A DNA stretch of 35,256 nt from an uncultured Clostridium sp. (GCA_947647595.1 CANSKZ010000013.1:1-35256); one strand, 5' to 3'; counted from the first letter of the stretch, positions 9,662 to 19,693 are shown. Numbers and translations: made by a program. The notes: generated from the letters alone by a model not told the origin.

Positions 9662-10972
9662 TTATTTGTCTTCATATCCTGGTTTTTCTAACAGTTTAAA
9701 CATATTTCTTTTATATTCTTCAACGCCTGGTTGATTAAATGGGTTGACACCAAGCAAATAACCTGACATCGCAACTGCTTTTTCAAAGAAATATAGTAAT
9801 TCTCCTATATTTTCTTCATCCAATTTTTCAATTTCAATTAACAAGTTTGGTACATTTCCATTAACATGGGCTTGTATCGTTCCTTCCATAGCTTTGCTGT
9901 TAATATAGCCTAATTCTTTGCCTGCTAAATAATTTAAACCATCTAAATTTTGGTCATCTGGCTGTACTGTAATTTCGGATGAATTGGTATAGATTTTTAA
10001 AACGGTTTCCATTAAATTTCTTTGTCCATCTTGAATGTATTGTCCCATAGAATGTAAATCAGTTGTTAAGTCGACACCTGCTGGGAAAATTCCTTTTTTG
10101 TCTTTGCCTTCACTTTCACCATAAAGTTGTTTCCACCATTCCGTGAAATAGTGCAATTTGGGTTCATAATTGGCTAGGATTTCGATTGTTTTTCCAGATT
10201 GGTATAATAGATTTCGGATAAGTGCATATTTGTAGCAATCATTGTATTTGATTTCTGGGTCATTGTATTTATCTTGGGCATTTTTGGCGCCTAGCATTAA
10301 TTTGTCAATATCAATACCAGCAACAGCAATTGGTAATAAGCCAACAGCGGTTAGAACGGAGAATCTACCGCCAACATTATCTGGAATGACAAAGGTTTCG
10401 TATTTTTCTTTGGTGGCTAATGTTTTCAAAGCACCTTTTTCTTTATCGGTGGTTACATAGATTCTTTTTTGGGCTTCTTTGGCGCCATATTTTGTTTCTA
10501 ACACTTCTCTGAAAATTCGAAAACTAATTGCTGGTTCAGTTGTGGTTCCTGATTTTGAAATCACATTTATGGAAACGTTTTTATCTGCAATAAAATCTAA
10601 TAAATCATTGATATAAACTGGACTTATGTTATTTCCCACATACAAAATTTGTGGTGTTTTTCTTTTAGAAGTAGTTTGTAAATTGTAAAATGAATTGGTC
10701 AAAGCCTCGATAACTGCTCTGGCTCCTAAATAAGAACCACCAATTCCAATAACAATTAATACATCTGAATCTTTTTGAATTTTTTCTGCTGATTTTTTGA
10801 TACGCTCAAATTCTACTTTATCAAAATTGGTTGGAATTTCTAGCCAACCTAAAAATTGGCCTTCTTTATTGGCATTTTTATTTAAGTTATTGTGAATTTG
10901 TGCTATTTCTTGACTATATTCTTGAAATACTTTTTCCTGAATGCTTGAGTGGTTAAAATGAAATTTAATCAT
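9662..10972 (-). CDS. pgi: Glucose-6-phosphate isomerase
   Basis: A 436-residue enzyme of glycolysis and gluconeogenesis that interconverts glucose 6-phosphate and fructose 6-phosphate; its product feeds GlmS, encoded divergently next door. Two SIS folds are seen: [17 protein letters not shown] with NNISPVYI, and [16 protein letters not shown] binding phosphate. Catalytic regions include [29 protein letters not shown] and [12 protein letters not shown], and the end has the conserved [16 protein letters not shown]. The length is that of the short Firmicutes form. A single-gene unit with its own promoter and a terminator shared with tmcAL. Confidence 0.96.
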   Translation of the reverse strand: MIKFHFNHSSIQEKVFQEYSQEIAQIHNNLNKNANKEGQFLGWLEIPTNFDKVEFERIKKSAEKIQKDSDVLIVIGIGGSYLGARAVIEALTNSFYNLQTTSKRKTPQILYVGNNISPVYINDLLDFIADKNVSINVISKSGTTTEPAISFRIFREVLETKYGAKEAQKRIYVTTDKEKGALKTLATKEKYETFVIPDNVGGRFSVLTAVGLLPIAVAGIDIDKLMLGAKNAQDKYNDPEIKYNDCYKYALIRNLLYQSGKTIEILANYEPKLHYFTEWWKQLYGESEGKDKKGIFPAGVDLTTDLHSMGQYIQDGQRNLMETVLKIYTNSSEITVQPDDQNLDGLNYLAGKELGYINSKAMEGTIQAHVNGNVPNLLIEIEKLDEENIGELLYFFEKAVAMSGYLLGVNPFNQPGVEEYKRNMFKLLEKPGYEDK

Positions 10973-11012
10973 AATTTTTCTCCTTTTCTTACGTAAAATT
11001 ATTCTTATATTA

Positions 11013-11041
11013 TTTATATCATAAAATGTTTTTTATGTCTA
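11013..11041 (-). promoter_or_regulatory. Likely promoter for pgi
   Basis: TAGACA (11036-11041), 17 bases, TATAAA (11013-11018) on the minus strand, 40 bases before the pgi ATG. A small inverted repeat (CATAAAA/TTTTATG, 11020-11037) fills the spacer and could be an operator. I found no equally clear promoter for glmS on the other strand, although TATAAT occurs at 11083-11088. Confidence 0.4.
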
Positions 11042-11120
11042 ATTTTTTTTTGAAATTTCACAAAATAAACACATTCGACATATATAATAAGTATAAATTA
11101 CAATAAAAAGGAGATTTTTT

Positions 11121-12959
11121 ATGTGTGGAATTGTTGGATATATAGGAAATAGAAAAGCAAAATCAATTTTAATCGACGGATTAACTAATTTGGAATATCG
11201 TGGTTATGATTCTGCTGGACTTACGATTATAGAACAGGAACGTTTTAAAACATTAAAGAATAAAGGAAGAGTGAAAGATTTATCAGAATTAATGAAGCAA
11301 GAAACTTTGGAGGGAACCATTGGAATTGCGCATACTCGTTGGGCAACACACGGAAAACCTTCTTCTACAAATTCCCATCCTCATAATGATGCTTCTAATA
11401 CTTTTTCGGTTGTACATAATGGTATTATTGAAAATCATGCTGAATTGAAGAATTTTTTGAAAGAAAATGGTTATTCCTTTGTATCCGAAACAGATACAGA
11501 AGTCATTCCGAATTTGATTCATTTTTATTTTTCGAAAGAAGAAAATCCTACAAAAGAAACTTTTTTAAAGGCTGTTCATCAAGCTTGTGAGCAATTAAAA
11601 GGAAGTTATGCCATTGGTGTTTTATGTACTTATTTTCCTGACAACATGTTAGTCGTTCGAAAAGATAGTCCGCTGGTTATTGGAAAAGGCGAAGATGAGA
11701 ATTTTATTAGTTCAGACATTCCAGCCTATTTGAATGCAACACGTAATTTTTATCTTTTAAAAGATAATGAATTTGCAATTCTATCTAAACATGAAGTGGA
11801 ATTTTTTGATGCACACTTAAATCCAATCCAAAAAGAAATCACACGCATTGATTGGGATGCTACTTCTGCTGAAAAAAACGGGTATGAAGATTTTATGTTA
11901 AAAGAAATTTATGAACAACCAACCGCAATTCGTGAAACCATTGGAAATCATTTGCAAGCAGAATATCCTTGTCAATTTGATGAGTTAAATTTTACAAAAG
12001 AATTTTTAAAAACCATTCATAAAATCTACATTGTTGCTTGTGGTACAGCTATGCATGCTGGTTTGACAGCTAAAACGATGTTCGAAAATATTTGTGAAAT
12101 TCCAACCGAAGTAGATATTGCCTCTGAATTTCGCTATCGTAATCCTTTGATTGATAGACATACTTTATGTATTTTCATTTCCCAATCTGGCGAAACCGCT
12201 GATACGATTGCGGCTTTAAAATTGGCGAAATCAAAAGGTGCCACAACGCTTGCTATTTCTAATGTAGAAGGAAGTTCTATTACGCGTGAAGCCGATTTTG
12301 TTACTCTTACCCATGCAGGACCTGAAATCGCAGTTGCTTCTACTAAAGCCTATACTTCACAAATTACATTGCTTGCTATTTTGGTTATTTACTTTGCAGA
12401 AATTTTAGAGAAAAATAGCGAAATTTTAAATGATTTAAAAAAATCAATTTTAGAATTGCCAGCAAAAGCTGAACAACTTTTAAATAATTTGAATGATATT
12501 GAAAGTTTTGCAAAAGAAGTGTATCAAAATAAAGATGTCTTTTTCCTGGGACGTGGTTTGGATTATAATACAGCGGCGGAAGGTTCTTTAAAGTTGAAAG
12601 AGATTTCGTATATTCATTCGGAAGCATTTTATAGTGGAGAATTGAAACATGGACCAATTGCGTTAATTGAAAATGACACTTTAGTAGTTTCTATTTTGAC
12701 AGTTCCAGAATTGACGCAAAAGTCACTTAGCAACATTCAGGAAGTCATCACGCGTGGCGCAAAAACGTTGGTGATTACAAATCAGAATTTTGAAAATTCA
12801 AATTTTACGAAAATCATTGAAATCCCAGAAGTAAATTCGTTTTTATCCCCTATTTTGGCGATTATTCCGCTTCAATTATTTGCTTACTTTATTACAAAGG
12901 AAAAAGGATTGGATGTGGATAAACCAAGAAATTTGGCAAAGTCGGTTACGGTGGAATAA
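11121..12959 (+). CDS. glmS: Glutamine-fructose-6-phosphate aminotransferase
   Basis: A 612-residue enzyme that makes glucosamine 6-phosphate from fructose 6-phosphate and glutamine, the first step toward UDP-GlcNAc and peptidoglycan. The class II glutaminase domain begins with the catalytic cysteine (MCGIVGYIG) and holds TRWATHGKPS and SHPHND; the two SIS domains follow from about residue 285, with ACGTAMHAGLTAK, ISQSGETADTIAA and GPEIAVASTKAYTSQ; the end carries the conserved DKPRNLAKSVTVE. Length and motifs are complete. The 148-base gap upstream holds no recognisable glmS ribozyme core, which many Firmicutes have. It is a single-gene unit with AAAAGGAG eight bases before the ATG. Confidence 0.97.
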   Translation: MCGIVGYIGNRKAKSILIDGLTNLEYRGYDSAGLTIIEQERFKTLKNKGRVKDLSELMKQETLEGTIGIAHTRWATHGKPSSTNSHPHNDASNTFSVVHNGIIENHAELKNFLKENGYSFVSETDTEVIPNLIHFYFSKEENPTKETFLKAVHQACEQLKGSYAIGVLCTYFPDNMLVVRKDSPLVIGKGEDENFISSDIPAYLNATRNFYLLKDNEFAILSKHEVEFFDAHLNPIQKEITRIDWDATSAEKNGYEDFMLKEIYEQPTAIRETIGNHLQAEYPCQFDELNFTKEFLKTIHKIYIVACGTAMHAGLTAKTMFENICEIPTEVDIASEFRYRNPLIDRHTLCIFISQSGETADTIAALKLAKSKGATTLAISNVEGSSITREADFVTLTHAGPEIAVASTKAYTSQITLLAILVIYFAEILEKNSEILNDLKKSILELPAKAEQLLNNLNDIESFAKEVYQNKDVFFLGRGLDYNTAAEGSLKLKEISYIHSEAFYSGELKHGPIALIENDTLVVSILTVPELTQKSLSNIQEVITRGAKTLVITNQNFENSNFTKIIEIPEVNSFLSPILAIIPLQLFAYFITKEKGLDVDKPRNLAKSVTVE

Positions 12960-12965
12960 AATTCT

Positions 12966-13002
12966 AAAAGCATATTATTCTGAAAAGAAATAATATGCTT
13001 TT
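12966..13002. terminator. Terminator between glmS and the nucleotidase gene
   Basis: A 14-bp perfect stem (AAAAGCATATTATT and its complement) with a nine-base loop, A-rich on the left and T-rich on the right, between converging genes. It can act in both directions. Confidence 0.8.
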
Positions 13003-13026
13003 CTGTTTAAGCTTTATTTTAACTTT

Positions 13027-13593
13027 CTATATTCTTTTAACTATATCATATACCTTTTGCCAACTATTAACTTTGATTATATTTTTCCCTTCACATTGCT
13101 CGTTATAAATTTCTTGAAATACAATTACTGGTATTACTTGTGCTATACTATTTATATTTTGTGGTTCATCGTCTATCATAATATCTATATTATTTTCAAC
13201 ACAAAATGTATATTTGTCTTCACATTCTACAATTAATTCATCATAATATATATCATTTTTATCCAAGAAATTCTTAGTTATAGAATATGGTTCTTCAAAA
13301 TATGGCTTTCTTCTTGCAGTTATAATATAAATTTGATTTTCTTCCTTTAGTTTTTTTATAACTTCAGATGCTCCTTCTTTTATCTCTGCCTTCAAAACTA
13401 TTTCTTTCAGAAACTTATTGCAAAAATCTATTCTTTCTTCCCAAGTCCATTTATATAAATTGTCAGTTGAAAATCCTTTTTCATTCATTTTTAAATTTCT
13501 TTTTACAACTTCATCATTATATTTTTTACAATATGCTTTCATGACTGGTAAAGTTGTTGTTATTGTATTATCCACATCAATTCCTATTTTCAT
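13027..13593 (-). CDS. HAD-family 5'-nucleotidase-like phosphatase
   Basis: A 188-residue protein resembling the 5'(3')-deoxyribonucleotidase branch of the HAD superfamily. Motif I is at the start (GIDVDNTIT, nucleophile and acid D5 and D7), motif II is IYIITAR with Thr near 95, and a late acidic motif is DIMIDDEPQNI (motif IV, Asp ~138). These are the expected catalytic residues for removing phosphate from a nucleotide or other small molecule. It starts 28 bases after the MBL nuclease gene with AAAGGAGAG upstream and is the last gene of the ftsK unit. The exact substrate is not known. Confidence 0.75.
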   Translation of the reverse strand: MKIGIDVDNTITTTLPVMKAYCKKYNDEVVKRNLKMNEKGFSTDNLYKWTWEERIDFCNKFLKEIVLKAEIKEGASEVIKKLKEENQIYIITARRKPYFEEPYSITKNFLDKNDIYYDELIVECEDKYTFCVENNIDIMIDDEPQNINSIAQVIPVIVFQEIYNEQCEGKNIIKVNSWQKVYDIVKRI

Positions 13594-13621
13594 CCTATTG
13601 CTCTCCTTTGCCTATCCTTCA

Positions 13622-15267
13622 CTATTTCATCAATTTCTCTATCTGATTTTGAATTTCCTCGATTCGATTTTTTAAATGAATCACATCAATATCATTGGTA
13701 TTAATATCGTCTTTTACGACATTTTCAATATCGTCAATTTGGTCTTTTAATTTTTCAATTTTATCTAAAACATCTAATCTTAAAAAGACTTGGTCATAAT
13801 TCACAAATTTTTCTTCTCTTTCTAATAACTGAGGCGTCTCTTCTAATTCATAACTCTCACCAAAACTTGGAATACTGACTGGAATTCCTGTTTCTTTTTC
13901 GATTTTCTCTTTCAAAGCCTCTTGCCCTTCGATTTCACCATGCACTAGAAAAATGTGTTTTGGTTTGTTGATAAAAGAATACACAAAATTGAGTAACCAT
14001 TCTTGGTCCGCATGTCCAGAATATCCTTCTATGTATTCAATTCTGGCATTTATTGCAATTTCTTCTCCAAATATTTTGACTTTTTCAGCACCTTCTACAA
14101 TGCTTCTTCCAAGCGTTCCTGGTGCCTGATAACCAACAAATAAAATCGTACTTTTCGGATTCCACAAATTATGCTTCAAATGATGCTTAATTCTTCCCAC
14201 TTCACACATCCCACTTGCCGACAAAATAATCGCTGGTTCATTGCTTTCATTTAATTCTTTGGATTCTTCCGCTGTTCTTGTAAAACGAAGACCCGGAAAA
14301 TCCAATGGATTGTCTCCTGATTTGATTTTTTCTTTGATTTCATCTTCGAATAAATCCATATTTTTCTGGAAAATTTCAGTTGCAGAAATAGCCAGCGGAC
14401 TATCTACATAAACAGGTGCATTCATAATCGTTTGATATTTTTGATAAAACTCTTCATCTTGTCCATATTCATCTTTCAATTTATCAATTTCGTATAAAAT
14501 TTCTTGGGTTCTTCCTACCGCAAAAGATGGAATAACAACGGTTCCCCCATTGTCTAGTGTGCTAGATACAATGTTTAAGAACAATTTGGCTTTTTCATCA
14601 TTTCGAATATGAAGACGGTTTCCATAGGTTGATTCCATGATTAAATAATCGGCACTTTCAATCATGGTTGGTGAATCTAATAATGGTAAATCGTTGTTTC
14701 CTAAATCTCCAGTAAATACAGCTTTGGTTGTTTTCCCATTTTCTTTTGCCCAAATTTCAATAATGCTAGAACCGAAGCATGTGTCCTGCGTCGTTAAAGC
14801 GAATGCTGATATTTTCATCGATTTCTACAATTTCGTCATATTCTACTCTCACAAAATATTGTAAGCATTCATACGCTTCTTCTGCTGTATACAATGGTGG
14901 TAAATCTTCTTTTCCTTCTCTTTTTCGTTTTCTATTTTGCCACTCAATTTCCACTTCTTGAATATGTCCGACTGTCTGGAAGCATAATTCCACATAAATC
15001 ACACGTAGCTTTATGCGCATAAATCGGATTTGAATATCCTTCCTTGCAAAGCTTTGGAATACGTCCTGCATGGTCAATATGGCTATGCGTTAATACCATA
15101 AAATCAATTTCTTTTATATCAAATAAAAATGGATCCGAATTTTCGAATTCTTGGGTTACCTTTCCTTGATACATCCCACAATCCACTAGAAACTTTTTTC
15201 CTGCTGCTTCTACTAAAAAATTAGAACCTGTCACCGTTTGCGCGGCACCTAAAAATGTTATTTTCAT
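13622..15267 (-). CDS. MBL-fold RNA-processing nuclease, with two CGG +1 frameshifts
   Basis: A metallo-beta-lactamase fold hydrolase of the beta-CASP / RNA-specificity type (YSH1-like). Joining 15267-14971 (99 codons), 14969-14775 (65) and 14773-13622 (383 plus stop), skipping C14970 and C14774, gives 547 residues, in the family range. Motif 2 is LTHSHIDHAGRIP; the junctions regenerate LPDSGHIQE and FNDAGHMLGSS, both family signatures; then VFTGDLG, STYGNR, beta-CASP PSFAVGRTQEILY, LSASGMCEVGRIKHHL and the C-terminal GYSGHADQEWLL and LVHGE motifs. A coiled tail ends the protein. All metal ligands are kept, which argues against decay in spite of two frame changes. It lies within the ftsK operon. 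Confidence 0.9.
14772..14774 (-). other. Second CGG +1 frameshift site in the MBL nuclease gene
   Basis: Context ATG CTT CGG TTC TAG. The zero frame stops two codons after CTT with RF; skipping the C gives ATG CTT GGT TCT AGC = MLGSS, completing the AGHxLGS motif. The nine bases CTTCGGTTC are identical to the tgt site although the genes are unrelated. Confidence 0.87.
14968..14970 (-). other. First CGG +1 frameshift site in the MBL nuclease gene
   Basis: Context GAC AGT CGG ACA. Skipping the C gives GAC AGT GGA CAT ATT CAA = DSGHIQ, a strongly conserved motif of this family. The zero frame stops nine codons after AGT. Confidence 0.87.
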
Positions 15268-15278
15268 CTTTTCCCTCC

Positions 15279-16439
15279 TTAAATAAATATGGTTGTCATT
15301 TTCTTTTTTCGAATGACAATGTCTTTTTTATTTCCTGTCCAATGTATCGTTTCTTGCTTTTCAAAAACTTCTTTGTCATAAACCTTCAGATAAATTGTTT
15401 CATTTTCAATCTCTAAATAGATTTTGATTTGTTCTAAATCAATCATTCTGGTATCAAATATACATCGGAAAATCTCAAAATTGGTTTCAATATCCATACT
15501 GATAATTTTCAAAATTCCTAACTTACAAGCTTTTGTAATAACTAATTTGAAAATAGCATCCCATTGTTTTTTTAGCTCATCACAATCTTTTATTAATTTA
15601 CCATCTTCAAAATTTAGATTTTGATAAAGTCGTAATTGATACAATATTTTTATGATTTCTTCTCGAAAGTCTATTCGTTCTATTTTTTGTTTGATAAATT
15701 TTAAAAAACATTTTTGTAATTCGATTAATTCGTTTCTTCCTGTTTCTCCTTTTGCTAAGCTACTTAATACTTTGCCTAAAGCAATATTGTAATCCTCATT
15801 TTCTGTTACATTTTTCATAAAAGTTTTTAAGTCAGAAAAATAATTTTTTTTCAGTTTTCGGTCTGTTCTCCAGTCGTACAAAAATGGTTCTCCCATAATC
15901 ATCATCAAATTTTGATAAATCATGTGTGCAATATAATCCATTTTTTCATGGATATCAATATCCCAAGACCAGCCGTTAAAATTTTTCAGAATTTCCATTG
16001 TATTTTGTTTATAGCCTTTTACCAATATTTTTTGAAGAATATTTCGATTGGGAAAATTCTTTTCAATAAAAAAATACTTTGGCTCAATATCACAAATGGC
16101 TTCTAACATTGCAATTTCAGTTGGGTACGCTAGAATGCTTCTTTCTTTGGAATTGGTTAGTGCTTGGACCTTATTTTGTATAAGCAAATTAGCCTGATGT
16201 GACTCAGGCTCTACAATTTTGATATGTTCACAATATTTTTTTATCACGCTAAAAATGGATTCAAAAAAAACATCTTTTGCTACACAATCAACTTTTATTT
16301 TGGCATAATCTTTATACGCAATTTCAAGTTTATAGACTAAACTTAAACATAAGCTTTTTGCAATCGATGAAAATGTTTTCTCATCTAAAATTTCTTCTAA
16401 TAAATTGTGATAGTCTTTTGATTTTGAAAAAAATCCCAT
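15279..16439 (-). CDS. Protein of unknown function, 386 residues
   Basis: I do not recognise this protein. It appears cytosolic: no signal peptide or membrane helix, mostly alpha-helical, rich in Lys, Ile and Phe, with a beta-rich, basic C-terminal end (residues ~340-386, including HWTGNKKDIVIRKKK). A notable central stretch is NGWSWDIDIHEKMDYIAHMI near residue 155. It is 16 bases downstream of the Cys-rich gene and 11 bases upstream of the MBL nuclease gene, so it is co-transcribed with them and with ftsK. Start is ATG with GAGGAGAG upstream. It reads without interruption and contains no in-frame CGG. Confidence 0.7.
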   Translation of the reverse strand: MGFFSKSKDYHNLLEEILDEKTFSSIAKSLCLSLVYKLEIAYKDYAKIKVDCVAKDVFFESIFSVIKKYCEHIKIVEPESHQANLLIQNKVQALTNSKERSILAYPTEIAMLEAICDIEPKYFFIEKNFPNRNILQKILVKGYKQNTMEILKNFNGWSWDIDIHEKMDYIAHMIYQNLMMIMGEPFLYDWRTDRKLKKNYFSDLKTFMKNVTENEDYNIALGKVLSSLAKGETGRNELIELQKCFLKFIKQKIERIDFREEIIKILYQLRLYQNLNFEDGKLIKDCDELKKQWDAIFKLVITKACKLGILKIISMDIETNFEIFRCIFDTRMIDLEQIKIYLEIENETIYLKVYDKEVFEKQETIHWTGNKKDIVIRKKKMTTIFI

Positions 16440-16455
16440 CCATTAGCTCTCCTCT

Positions 16456-17103
16456 TTAAAAATTAAATTTGAGTAGTTGTTTCATGATGTCTTCTTTGCC
16501 TTCAAATACACTTGTTTTAATGATAATCTTTTGAATAAAATTAAAGAAATAGCGAATTAATAAAACATTAAAAACTGTAAATTTGAATCCTTTTTTATGC
16601 ACTTCATCACACATAAACATTTTGCATCCAATAGATTTAGTGGTACAACCATTTTCACTTAAATACTCGCAAGGAATTAATTTTTTTTGATATAGTATTC
16701 CCCATTTTTTATTGGAAAAATGATGACAACATCCCATCGTTACTTCTGAATTTTGTTTAGCAAAACATTTATTATTTTTGAAATCACATAAATTTTTCTC
16801 TTTACATACATGGTCTAAATAATAACAAATTTCATCATATAAATATTCATATCTTTGGTTTATATCATTCATTTCAATGGCTCGGAGTGCAACACATACA
16901 TCATATTCATATTGATTTTTAATTTTATGCATATCTTCAAATTTCTTATTCATAGTTTGCACTTTTATTGATTTTTTAAACCAATCTGCTTTTTTTCGAA
17001 GCCTTGCTAATTTGCGAAGTAATTTTTGAACTGATTTTTTGTCATAATTGATAGCATTAAAATCAATTTTTAATTCTATTTTACGTTTCTTCTTATTCTC
17101 CAT
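16456..17103 (-). CDS. Cysteine-rich protein of unknown function, 215 residues
   Basis: Unrecognised. The first 60 residues are strongly basic and helical. The middle holds ten cysteines (93, 100, 106, 113, 125, 126, 145, 153, 160, 165) with a CCHH at 125-128, a pattern that suggests a zinc or iron-sulphur site. The C-terminal part is aromatic and hydrophobic (FKFTVFNVLLIRYFFNFIQ) and may contact the membrane. Its start overlaps the 3' end of ftsK by 11 bases, with GGGGAAG as binding site inside ftsK, so translation is probably coupled. Metal binding is inferred from cysteine spacing only. Confidence 0.65.
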   Translation of the reverse strand: MENKKKRKIELKIDFNAINYDKKSVQKLLRKLARLRKKADWFKKSIKVQTMNKKFEDMHKIKNQYEYDVCVALRAIEMNDINQRYEYLYDEICYYLDHVCKEKNLCDFKNNKCFAKQNSEVTMGCCHHFSNKKWGILYQKKLIPCEYLSENGCTTKSIGCKMFMCDEVHKKGFKFTVFNVLLIRYFFNFIQKIIIKTSVFEGKEDIMKQLLKFNF

Positions 17104-19579
17104 TTACTTCCCCTTGTGTTACTGGCTGTGCCATACTTAATTCTTGCAAACGTTCCATGGTAATCAATACTTGTCTTGGTTTACTTCCTTCATAACCTGA
17201 TATAATTCCTCTTGCTTCCATTTGATCAATAATTCTTCCAGCACGGGCATAACCAACTTTGAATCTTCTCTGAATAAACGATGTAGAAGCTTGTCCTACT
17301 TCAACAACGGTTTTTATGGCGTCTTCTAGAAATGGGTCTGTGTCGTCATCTTCATCAATTTCTTCAATTTCTTTATCGGATTTATTGGCTTTTTCAATTT
17401 CTTCTAGAATATCTTCGTTGTACGTTGCTTCTCCGCCATTTGATTTGATGAAATCAACAATTTTTTCTACTTCTTGGTCAGATACAAAAGCCCCTTGCAC
17501 CCTTGTTGGTTTGGCACTTCCAATTGGATAAAATAACATATCTCCTTTTCCCAATAGTTTCTCTGCACCAACCATATCTAAAATCGTTCGAGAATCGATT
17601 TGAGAAGAAACCGCAAAAGCAATTCGAGATGGAATATTGGCTTTGATAATACCTGTAATAACATCAACCGATGGTCTTTGTGTCGCAATGACTAAATGCA
17701 TTCCAGCGGCTCTGGCTTTTTGTGCTAATCGGCAAATGGAATCTTCTACATCTTTGGCAGCCACCATCATTAAGTCAGCAAGCTCGTCGATAATAATGAC
17801 GATTTGTGGCAATTTTCCTTCTTCTTCACCAGTTGAAGCATTATACCCTTTTAAATCTCTTACCCCTTTAGTGGCAAATAATTGATAACGATTTTCCATT
17901 TCTTGTACTGCCCAGGCAAGTGCACCTGCTGCTTTTTTGGAATCGGTTACAACAGGAATTAACAAATGAGGAATTCCATTGTAAACAGAAAGCTCAACTA
18001 CTTTTGGGTCAACCATAACTAATTTTACTTCGCTTGGTTTTGCTTTATAAATGATACTCGTAATTAAAGTATTGATACATACTGATTTTCCAGCACCTGT
18101 AGAACCTGCAATCAATACGTGTGGCATTTTTCCAATATCGGCAATGACTGGTTCTCCAGAAATATCTTTACCAAGTGCTACCGATACTTTGGATTCTGCG
18201 TCATCAAAGGCAGTGGATTCAATAATATCACGGAAATGAACCACTTCTTTTTCTTTATTGGGAATTTCAATTCCGACTGCTTGTTTACCAGGAATTGGTG
18301 CTTCAATTCGGATGCTTTCTGCTGCTAAATTGAGTGCAATATCGTCTGACAATTTGGCTATTTTACTTACTCTAACACCTTCAGCTGGTTTTAATTCATA
18401 ACGTGTAATGGCTGGTCCAACAGAAACATTTTCCACTTTGGCAGAAACGCCAAAACTGAATAATGTTTTTTGAAGCTTGGTTGCTGTATCTGCTAATGCT
18501 TTTTTTCCTCCTTTTAATGCTTTTACTGTTCCTTGCTTTAATAATTCTACTGGTGGAAATTCATAATTTTCGTCTTCCGAAACAATCGTATTATGCTCTA
18601 ATTGTAAAACTTCTTTTACTTTTTCTTCTTTTTCTTCTGCCTTTTGAACAAATAAATTGCTTTCTAATTCATTTGGATTTAATGGTTCTTGCTTTGTTTC
18701 TTCAACTATTTCTTCTACTTTAGGTGCCTTATTTTTTTTGCCAAACAGACTAAAGATTGTTTCATCTTGTGTGTCTTCTACTTCTTGTGCTTTTTTATTG
18801 TTTAGGTTTATGGTGATTTCATCTTCGTTGATTTCTGGGGTAATATCGTCATCATCTATGGTGTAAAATTCTGTATTTTTGGATCTTTTAGCTTTTTTAT
18901 TCGCTACTTTTTGTAATCTTTGATTTTGGGTCAATTCTTCTTTGCTGTGTTGTCTCATTCTTGCCATTCTTTCTTCACGATACGCTTCTCGTTCTTCATT
19001 TCTTTGTTCTTTTCTTTCTTCTAAAGCATCTAATATTTCAAGGATAAATTGGGCTGGCTTTAAACCAAATGTGAAGACTAACATAATAATCGCAATTCCG
19101 GTTGTTGCAACAGCGGCTCCAAACATGCCAAGTAATAAAATGAAGGGATACGCAATGACAGTTCCTATCGTTCCACCTCCAATATTAGCGGTTCCTAACT
19201 GATAAGCTCTTTCTAAAGCATCACTAAATTCCATTTCCATGCTTAAATTTCCTTTGGAAACTTGAAAAATGGACATCATCGCTGCAATGCAAGATAAAAA
19301 TATGAAATATTGGCATATTTTTGAAAATAAATAATCTTTATCATTTTTCGCAAGTGAAATCGATATTCCAATCATGCCTAAAGGAATCACATATTTAATA
19401 ATTCCAATAATTCCTCCTAAAACTGGACTTAAAATTTGTCCCATTGTACCTGTCTCACCATAGATTAAAATGATTAATAACAGGGCAATTACAAAACAGC
19501 TTATAACTGCTAAATCTATATTACTACTATTTTTCTTTTTTTGACGTTTTGTCGCTACTTTTTTGCGCTTTTTTCCCAT
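17093..19579 (-). CDS. ftsK: DNA translocase FtsK/SpoIIIE
   Basis: An 828-residue hexameric motor that pumps chromosomal DNA across the division or sporulation septum. A basic N-terminus is followed by four or five membrane helices (residues ~20-175), a charged Glu/Lys-rich linker (~185-340), the alpha/beta motor with Walker A GSTGAGKSV and Walker B VIIIDELADLMM, and the C-terminal gamma winged helix that reads KOPS/SRS sites (TSFIQRRFKVGYARAGRIID). All parts are present at normal length. Two ATGs are possible; GGAGG abuts the one at 19588 and is nine bases before the one at 19579, so I chose the latter. It heads the unit running to 13027. Confidence 0.95.
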   Translation of the reverse strand: MGKKRKKVATKRQKKKNSSNIDLAVISCFVIALLLIILIYGETGTMGQILSPVLGGIIGIIKYVIPLGMIGISISLAKNDKDYLFSKICQYFIFLSCIAAMMSIFQVSKGNLSMEMEFSDALERAYQLGTANIGGGTIGTVIAYPFILLLGMFGAAVATTGIAIIMLVFTFGLKPAQFILEILDALEERKEQRNEEREAYREERMARMRQHSKEELTQNQRLQKVANKKAKRSKNTEFYTIDDDDITPEINEDEITINLNNKKAQEVEDTQDETIFSLFGKKNKAPKVEEIVEETKQEPLNPNELESNLFVQKAEEKEEKVKEVLQLEHNTIVSEDENYEFPPVELLKQGTVKALKGGKKALADTATKLQKTLFSFGVSAKVENVSVGPAITRYELKPAEGVRVSKIAKLSDDIALNLAAESIRIEAPIPGKQAVGIEIPNKEKEVVHFRDIIESTAFDDAESKVSVALGKDISGEPVIADIGKMPHVLIAGSTGAGKSVCINTLITSIIYKAKPSEVKLVMVDPKVVELSVYNGIPHLLIPVVTDSKKAAGALAWAVQEMENRYQLFATKGVRDLKGYNASTGEEEGKLPQIVIIIDELADLMMVAAKDVEDSICRLAQKARAAGMHLVIATQRPSVDVITGIIKANIPSRIAFAVSSQIDSRTILDMVGAEKLLGKGDMLFYPIGSAKPTRVQGAFVSDQEVEKIVDFIKSNGGEATYNEDILEEIEKANKSDKEIEEIDEDDDTDPFLEDAIKTVVEVGQASTSFIQRRFKVGYARAGRIIDQMEARGIISGYEGSKPRQVLITMERLQELSMAQPVTQGEVNGE

Positions 19580-19606
19580 TGATAACATCCTCCTAAATCT
19601 GTTTTT

Positions 19607-19635
19607 ATCATATAATAAACTGCTAAATATGTCAA
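19607..19635 (-). promoter_or_regulatory. Promoter for the ftsK operon
   Basis: Perfect TTGACA (19630-19635), 17 bases, TATGAT (19607-19612) on the minus strand, about 28 bases upstream of the ftsK start and directly after the rsmD-unit terminator. Confidence 0.75.
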
Positions 19636-19651
19636 AGATTTTTTCTTATTC

Positions 19652-19685
19652 AAAAATATTCTGTAGGAGAAACTCCTACAGAATA
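19652..19685 (-). terminator. Terminator of the rsmD unit
   Basis: A perfect 13-bp stem around 19657-19685 (TATTCTGTAGGAG and its complement) with a three-base loop, followed on the minus strand by a run of five T. It comes nine bases after the stop of the coiled-coil gene. Confidence 0.85.
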
Positions 19686-19693
19686 ACTTGTTT

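Noticed and set aside
10973..11120. glmS ribozyme upstream of glmS
   Set aside because: The 148-base gap has no recognisable ribozyme core or pseudoknot and is almost entirely AT; the space is shared with the pgi promoter.
14772..14774. A prfB-like programmed frameshift with an internal Shine-Dalgarno
   Set aside because: No G-rich hexamer sits at the required distance upstream of any of the six sites, and no stop codon is at the shift point.
14766..15077. The middle fragment of the MBL gene as a separate small gene
   Set aside because: Its N-terminal part is an out-of-frame reading of the upstream fragment. Only the part from DSGH to AGHML matches the family, and it has no ribosome binding site.
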